From Hofstenia miamia (Eukaryota > Xenacoelomorpha > Acoela), in NCBI GenBank assembly GCA_004352715.1, contig SCFE01000023.1, forward strand, positions 2,294,248 to 2,358,247: a DNA stretch of 64,000 nt, in the 5' to 3' direction. Position 1 is the stretch's first letter. Each line of letters opens with the position of its first letter. Shown in pieces: positions 57,486 through 64,000 of the stretch. Below the pieces are notes generated by a model. The model was not told where the DNA came from. It searched no databases and saw nothing but the letters and a program-made list of their open reading frames with translations. The position numbers and the translations under genes were made by a program.

Positions 57486-58485
57486 NNNNNNNNNNNNNNN
57501 NNNNNNNNNNNNNNNNNNNNNNNNNNNNNNNNNNNNNNNNNNNNNNNNNNNNNNNNNNNNNNNNNNNNNNNNNNNNNNNNNNNNNNNNNNNNNNNNNNNN
57601 NNNNNNNNNNNNNNNNNNNNNNNNNNNNNNNNNNNNNNNNNNNNNNNNNNNNNNNNNNNNNNNNNNNNNNNNNNNNNNNNNNNNNNNNNNNNNNNNNNNN
57701 NNNNNNNNNNNNNNNNNNNNNNNNNNNNNNNNNNNNNNNNNNNNNNNNNNNNNNNNNNNNNNNNNNNNNNNNNNNNNNNNNNNNNNNNNNNNNNNNNNNN
57801 NNNNNNNNNNNNNNNNNNNNNNNNNNNNNNNNNNNNNNNNNNNNNNNNNNNNNNNNNNNNNNNNNNNNNNNNNNNNNNNNNNNNNNNNNNNNNNNNNNNN
57901 NNNNNNNNNNNNNNNNNNNNNNNNNNNNNNNNNNNNNNNNNNNNNNNNNNNNNNNNNNNNNNNNNNNNNNNNNNNNNNNNNNNNNNNNNNNNNNNNNNNN
58001 NNNNNNNNNNNNNNNNNNNNNNNNNNNNNNNNNNNNNNNNNNNNNNNNNNNNNNNNNNNNNNNNNNNNNNNNNNNNNNNNNNNNNNNNNNNNNNNNNNNN
58101 NNNNNNNNNNNNNNNNNNNNNNNNNNNNNNNNNNNNNNNNNNNNNNNNNNNNNNNNNNNNNNNNNNNNNNNNNNNNNNNNNNNNNNNNNNNNNNNNNNNN
58201 NNNNNNNNNNNNNNNNNNNNNNNNNNNNNNNNNNNNNNNNNNNNNNNNNNNNNNNNNNNNNNNNNNNNNNNNNNNNNNNNNNNNNNNNNNNNNNNNNNNN
58301 NNNNNNNNNNNNNNNNNNNNNNNNNNNNNNNNNNNNNNNNNNNNNNNNNNNNNNNNNNNNNNNNNNNNNNNNNNNNNNNNNNNNNNNNNNNNNNNNNNNN
58401 NNNNNNNNNNNNNNNNNNNNNNNNNNNNNNNNNNNNNNNNNNNNNNNNNNNNNNNNNNNNNNNNNNNNNNNNNNNNNNNNNNNNN
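57486..58485. other. scaffold gap, 1000 N
   Basis: A round-number N run. The LINE on the left is on the plus strand and the one on the right on the minus strand, so the gap joins two different elements. Confidence 0.99.
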
Positions 58486-59000
58486 GATTCATTTTCTGAA
58501 ATCATAAAATAATCAATCAAGGCTTGGCTATTTGCAGAAATTCTGGATGGAATGCATTGATTTATTAGTGTAATGTTGAAAGTTTAAAGGAAATTTTGTA
58601 GCATAGATCTTTCAGCTATATTTAAAAAGTTCAAATTCCAGTCACCCCTTAACATAATATTTGTGTTATGACTTAATGCTGTAATGATTTCATTTTCGAT
58701 TTGTGCAAAGAATTTGTTCGAATGAACTTTGTTTGGACAATATGATATATTCAGAAGCTGTCTGCTATTGCAATTAAGGGGTTCTTGCATGTCAACGCAA
58801 AGGCTTTCATATATGTTATTGTTTGAAATGTTTTTCTAAAGTTTAGTTTTTAGGAACATTACACCTCCTTCTTTTGTTTTATTGTAATGTAAAGTTTGAT
58901 TTCTATCTTTTCTGAATGGTTTAAATTAATGATTATCAAATGATCAAGGAGAATTTTCATGATTATTTGTAAGCCATCTTTCGGATACTTCAAGGGCAAA
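58486..59000 (-). pseudogene. LINE ORF2 endonuclease domain
   Basis: The minus strand reads SLCVDMQEPLNC, RQLLNISYCPN, IMLRGDWNLNFLNI (the GDxN block of APE-type endonucleases; GDW in place of GDF) and PSRISANSQALIDYFMIS (the usual block is S.IDHIF). RT would lie in the gap. It probably belongs to the same element as the ORF1 remnant at 60380-59440. Confidence 0.75.
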
Positions 59001-59439
59001 ATTTGAGCCAAATTCTTGTACGATATGGTTGTATTCATTATTTTTTGAAGAAAGGTTTTGGAAGATAATATGAATATATTTAGTCGAATTTTTTTATTGA
59101 ACTATATTAATGCTTTGCATGTATTCGCCTAATTTGATTGGTCTGATAGGACCACAATTAGATTCAATTCAGGCCATTATTAATAACTTATTTAAAAAAA
59201 GGAAATATTGTTTTGTCTATTTTTTACTTATACGAAATATTTTAAACGGGTGATAAATGCTACGCCTGCCTTTAATTTTAAGCTGTTTATTCAATAATGT
59301 AATATTATTTTTTAGAATTGAAGGAAATAAGAATTATGAAAAATGCCCAGGGAGAAATATTTGGGGTAACTGCCAAAAATTCGCAACAACCCAATTGTTA
59401 ATATAATAATAAGAACGACTACTGTCATTAAAATAGTCT

Positions 59440-60380
59440 TAAAAAGTTTCGGATTCTTTGAACCTCAGCGGTTGATAGTAGTGGCGGCGAAGAAAGAACT
59501 TTAGCATAAGTTTGATGTTGGTGGAGAAGCGCAGGCGTTGTAAGTGGTCAGTAAGTGTCAAACCGGTGTGCATCTTTCGGCGGTGGCGTTTGCGAAATTT
59601 TGACTTGTCTTTGTTTGCCGGTGATGGTGGGTAAACTACGGTGCGTATTGCAGAAAATAGCGGCGGATTAAGCATTCCTTTGATGCAGCACGCAAGCATT
59701 GAGTAACCAAACCTCGAAAAATGAATATCGTTGCTTGTATAAGCATTTTTGGATTTGGATTAGTTCGTAAACAAAAATATTTGAAGTTCTCAAAAACCGA
59801 ATAATTCAATAATTTTGAATTTTGCTTATTTAATAAATTTAGTGCAGTTGATTTATTGTTGAACTCCCTGTTGTTAGGGAAAGGAGCCACCTCTCCTAAG
59901 AGAACTTTTGCTGAACTAAATTTCGTCTGACTGTAACTAATATTTTCTTAAATCGCTCTGAAAATTTGTATTCTTTTAAGACTTCTTTAACGTCGTTAAT
60001 GATGGTGCCTGGGTATGAATGTACGGTAAAATTATTGTTCTTTATCAATCCTGGGGGATTGAGGAACCAATAACGAGGACATCGGGCTTCTTCTCTCAGC
60101 TTCTTCGGAAGTCGATCCTTTTTCTGTTTGCGAGTGCATGTTCTTAATCTCCTTTTCCGCTTGTGTGATTTTGGTGTGCCTTTCTAAGAGTGTTTCATCA
60201 ATGGATGGTAGGAGATTAGCTCATCTTTTGTCAGATTCTTAAAAGAAGCTAATAATTTTGACATATTTAGCTCCTCATCGGGCGACGCAATGATAGCGCG
60301 GAATTTATCGTGTTGAGCACAGAGCGCTCGCATAGTATCGGCAAATGCATGAAAACGAATTTTTAATGAAGAGACGAATT
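59440..60380 (-). pseudogene. LINE ORF1 with SGNH-type esterase domain
   Basis: Minus-strand blocks across frame shifts start with a helical, charged region (AFADTMRALCAQHDKF, LLASFKNLTKDELISY). KPDVLVIGSSIP follows (block I of SGNH hydrolases, normally GDS, here GSS), then VHSYPGTIINDVKEVL (block II) and a late DIHFSRFGYSML (block V, D-x-x-H). Esterase-type ORF1 proteins with a coiled coil are known from CR1-class LINEs. A basic C-terminus, KSKFRKRHRRK, follows. At least three frame shifts make it inactive. EN follows on the same strand after about 440 nt. Confidence 0.65.
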
Positions 60381-60399
60381 CTCACTTGCCTTTCTGAAA

Positions 60400-61189
60400 A
60401 TAAAGACAGTACTTTTTGGAGATTGGGACCTAAATCATTTTAATGCTAATGACCAATGCAAAACAGATCTGTTTTTGAACACATTTAATCTAATATTGGC
60501 CAATACAGAATTACCTACAAGAATCACAGCAACGAATAGCACACTAATTGACTACGTCATATTTGAAGAAGAAGAAGAAGAAATTTGCTGACAACAATAA
60601 TGCATGCTATGAGTAGACCACTTCCGAATGTCAATTCTCTGATAATTGTTCTCATTCAGCCCCCAAAAATACCACTAAATGGATTAAAACTCGTAGTAAG
60701 TGCATTGAAAATATTGATAATTTTAAGAAGAAAAATTATATACTGATAGCAACTCTGAAGGCGTCAAAAAATGTACAACAAAAAACATTACAAAATAAAG
60801 TATCGCGCTCTTGGGCTATAACGTTTCAATTTCTATTAGTTAAATAATGTCGATTATAAAATTTAAAGCCACTCAATGAAATTCAATTAATTATTTTTTA
60901 GAATTTCAGAAAAGCAAGCAAAGCTGCGCCCAATAAGCTTTGGATAACTGATAGTCGCATAGCACTGATTCATGAAAAGAATATAGCTTTTAAACATTTT
61001 ATGAATTCTCGAACCAGCAAGATTTTTGCCGAATATAAAATTTCTAGAAGTGCTTCGACCATTGAATTGGGTAGATTATTCAACGAATTCATCAAAAACG
61101 CAAAATCAAAATGGAAGCAAATGCATGAAATCACAAATTATAAGAGATCTAAATTCAACTCTTTTGATGTAAAAAGATCACCATCGTAA
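60400..61189 (+). pseudogene. second LINE endonuclease fragment, plus strand
   Basis: The plus-strand frame reads GDWDLNHFNANDQCK, NTFNLILANTELPTRITATN and STLIDYVIFEEEEEE, an APE-type endonuclease C-terminal half ending in a GAA repeat. Further on, ALIHEKNIAFKHFMNSRTSK and KFNSFDVKRS (61001-61189) belong to the linker between endonuclease and RT. It lies back to back with the minus-strand LINE ORF1 starting near 60380. Confidence 0.7.
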
Positions 61190-62229
61190 CAATCTTACTG
61201 ACAATATCTAATGCATTAAGCAAGACGTTTACTGTGCTGCAAACGTTCACCGGTCAACTGGTGCTACCAGTTACTGTTTGGACATGTTGAATGGCTAGTT
61301 GAACCATTTCATTACCGGTCTAATTACTAAAAATATCGGTATAGTTTCGGGAAATTATTCAGCAAAATTGCATAAAATGAGCTCCTTTTTAAAATATCAA
61401 TTAGCTTTTCATTCAACAGGGCTGTCTATTATAATTTACGAATAATAATAACAGGTGATTCTATTTTTGAAAGTTAATCTTGTTACCGGTATATATAAAT
61501 CGCGTTGATTTCGGTTGATTTCGAAATTACAAATCCGCTCTACCAAATATTAAATCATATTGCGTTTGATTTTTTCAACTGAATACATGCAGTGGTATTT
61601 CAATTGCACGCTTCTCCAAATGCTTCATGTTATTAATTTTTTGTATAAAATTAAAAATCGTACATTAGTTATTTTTGTTTATTGATACTCTACAAAATGC
61701 AAAGCAAGGGTAAAATTGTATTGCAATAACAAATAACATTTATTTACAAAAACGGCTTCTATGAGTAATAAATAATAATATATAAAACTACAGTTAACAT
61801 AATTTTGCCAACAAATTTGTTTAGTTTACATGCATGGAAAAATTGACCGGTAACCGGTTAAACGGCGAGTGCTTAACTCAATATAATAGAATATAATTTC
61901 TTATTAATTAAAGTACATTGCCATAATTATACACCTCAACAAAAGCTGCAAATACTACACTTAATGCGTAAATAACAACATAAAATACACAAAAGTATAA
62001 AAAATAATAACAAAAAACATGGATTCAGAATTATCAGTTTACCCAGCTTATTGCTAATTAATGATATCTTTTCAAAAACGGGAATCCTTTCCATGATGTA
62101 GAACCTATTCTAGGGATATATTGATTATGGAGGTAGTCATTAATTTGATTTTTAAATTTAATTCGCTTTTTGATTCGGTTACTGGATACCAAAAAACATT
62201 TCTGACCGGTTGCAGCATTGATCTTTATT
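61190..62229. other. stretch with ACCGGT clusters, no genes
   Basis: ACCGGT/CCGGTTA motifs occur at 61240-61330, 61850-61865 and 62205-62212, resembling the 5402-5500 repeat. They may be one or two decayed hAT-like copies; ends and target duplications were not resolved. Confidence 0.35.
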
Positions 62230-62974
62230 NNNNNNNNNNNNNNNNNNNNNNNNNNNNNNNNNNNNNNNNNNNNNNNNNNNNNNNNNNNNNNNNNNNNNNN
62301 NNNNNNNNNNNNNNNNNNNNNNNNNNNNNNNNNNNNNNNNNNNNNNNNNNNNNNNNNNNNNNNNNNNNNNNNNNNNNNNNNNNNNNNNNNNNNNNNNNNN
62401 NNNNNNNNNNNNNNNNNNNNNNNNNNNNNNNNNNNNNNNNNNNNNNNNNNNNNNNNNNNNNNNNNNNNNNNNNNNNNNNNNNNNNNNNNNNNNNNNNNNN
62501 NNNNNNNNNNNNNNNNNNNNNNNNNNNNNNNNNNNNNNNNNNNNNNNNNNNNNNNNNNNNNNNNNNNNNNNNNNNNNNNNNNNNNNNNNNNNNNNNNNNN
62601 NNNNNNNNNNNNNNNNNNNNNNNNNNNNNNNNNNNNNNNNNNNNNNNNNNNNNNNNNNNNNNNNNNNNNNNNNNNNNNNNNNNNNNNNNNNNNNNNNNNN
62701 NNNNNNNNNNNNNNNNNNNNNNNNNNNNNNNNNNNNNNNNNNNNNNNNNNNNNNNNNNNNNNNNNNNNNNNNNNNNNNNNNNNNNNNNNNNNNNNNNNNN
62801 NNNNNNNNNNNNNNNNNNNNNNNNNNNNNNNNNNNNNNNNNNNNNNNNNNNNNNNNNNNNNNNNNNNNNNNNNNNNNNNNNNNNNNNNNNNNNNNNNNNN
62901 NNNNNNNNNNNNNNNNNNNNNNNNNNNNNNNNNNNNNNNNNNNNNNNNNNNNNNNNNNNNNNNNNNNNNNNNNN
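62230..62974. other. scaffold gap, 745 N
   Basis: A non-round N run suggests a gap sized from read pairs. Confidence 0.99.
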
Positions 62975-63480
62975 AACTATTACATTATTAAATGCTACTG
63001 AAAAATGGAGAGCATCACTCGATTCTAATAAGTTTATACTGGTAGCTATGGGCTGCATATAGATCTCTCATGGGCTTTCGATTCTATGGATCATGACACA
63101 CTAATTCAAAAACTATCTCAGGAATTTCTTCTAGTAATAAGCAACTGATAACTAGTTTTCCTCAATCAAAGTTTCCAGAGAGTCAAACTAACGATATTTT
63201 TTTGGAATGGTTATCGGTTTACAACGGGGTATCTCAAGGAATGATTCTAGGTCCTCTTCTTTTTACTTTATGTAGATGGCATGTATTTTATAACTAATTG
63301 CAATTTAATCCCATATAACGACGACACGTGTAATTTCAGCGATAGTGAAATCTATAGAATTGAATTTTAACAAATTGTCAAAGTATTTTTGCACGAATAA
63401 GTTGCCTATTAATGAATTTTATGACGCTATTCAGATAAATTTATCTGAATAAAGAATCTCTTATCTTATATTAAACGAAA
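62975..63480 (+). pseudogene. decayed CR1-like LINE RT fragment
   Basis: Plus-strand pieces read TITLLNATEKWRASLDSNKF, FYFM*MACI-type remnants and NLIPYNDDTCNFSD. The last is the YADD block (QYADDTCIFS in the intact copy at 38816-40309) with Ala changed to Asn. The 3' end at about 63450 has AAGAATCTCTTATCTTATA. It has many stops. Confidence 0.6.
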
Positions 63481-63749
63481 TTTACAATAGATTTGATTTT
63501 TGAAGCAAATAAATCAATTAATTCTATTTCTAATTTATTCATTCATTTGCATATAAAATCGCAACCAATGAATATATTTTTTTGAAAATTGGCAAAGAGG
63601 TATATTTCACGTGGCAAAGCTTATTTCTTTATCTTTAATAGCTTAGAAATAAAAGGGGGAGGGCGAATCGACCTCTCAGTGCACTATTGACATTTTATAT
63701 CTCAGTTCATTTAAGGTTAACATATGTATAACGTGCTGATTAGGTGAAT

Positions 63750-64000
63750 GCTTACATTTAATAACTAATAATTTATCTGAATAGCATCATTAATGTCGCA
63801 AAATAAACACACATACACAAATCACAAATAAATTACATTTCTGATCTTTATACAAGTTATTCCATAATTTTACTGCAGAATTGAGAAATGAGATTTAAAT
63901 ATTTTTACTTCTAAATTTTCTTCATTGATATATACCACGCATCTAATATTGTATTTTAAGGAGATTTTATCTTTTAATTTATTACACGCTAAACACGCAG
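63750..64000 (-). repeat. LINE 3' end, minus strand, runs off the window
   Basis: AATAATTTATCTGAATAGCATCA near 63767 matches 48350 and 49738, so this is a third copy of that LINE 3' end. It is diverged and continues beyond the window. Confidence 0.55.

Noticed and set aside
36000-63062. Long open frames spanning the N runs
   Set aside because: They exist only because N codons are not stops; there is no sequence evidence inside the gaps.

Overview
The window looks like a draft assembly of an AT-rich invertebrate metazoan nuclear genome. The species cannot be named from the sequence. The evidence is introns with GT/AG borders, very low coding density, and a dense mix of decayed transposons: CR1-like and other non-LTR LINEs, an env-bearing Gypsy-type LTR element, a Penelope-like element, Tc1/mariner, hAT and piggyBac-type DNA elements. 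There are long TA microsatellites, four gaps of exactly 1000 N, one of 745 N, and several single-N contig joins. No bacterial-type genes, operons, CRISPR arrays or recognisable RNA genes were seen.

Layout. About 0.5-12.7 kb: a minus-strand EF-hand gene with two well-supported exons (706-482 and 5197-5032), one possible further exon (12690-12631), and a donor site that sends the gene beyond the window. Its introns or flanks hold a LINE broken by a long-TIR mariner (0.8-2.9 kb), a hAT MITE (2894-3140) and a duplicated LINE fragment (6.1-7.9 kb). 12-16 kb: palindromes and MITE-like repeats. 16.1-21.3 kb: a dead Tc1 element, a minus-strand LINE and an unidentified Cys-containing remnant. 23.8-29.7 kb: minus-strand LTR-retroelement material, with pol (RT, RNase H, integrase) followed by two diverged env-like copies. 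29.7-41.3 kb: two copies of a TTAA-flanked piggyBac-type MITE bracket four LINE fragments, a hAT MITE and a minisatellite. The missing first part of the Gypsy RT lies on the far side of the second MITE. 43.7-57.5 kb: two inverted copies of a segment that carries an intronless SOX-like HMG-box gene plus a 5'-truncated LINE. Between them are a mariner, a duplicated locus with and without a Tc-type insertion, and a Penelope GIY-YIG end. 57.5-64 kb: opposed LINE fragments, one with an SGNH-esterase-type ORF1.

The genes most likely to belong to the host are the EF-hand gene and the HMG-box gene. The HMG-box gene is the most interesting locus. Two inverted copies are identical at protein level through the DNA-binding box and share the same upstream DNA. 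One copy is frameshifted in its tail, and the tails differ between copies. Almost every other open frame belongs to a mobile element.

Caution on structure. Most single-N positions sit at the edge of a repeated slice, which is what an assembler produces when two alleles or overlapping contigs are laid end to end. Several apparent duplications, and the apparent transfer of 10 kb between two MITE copies, may therefore be assembly products.
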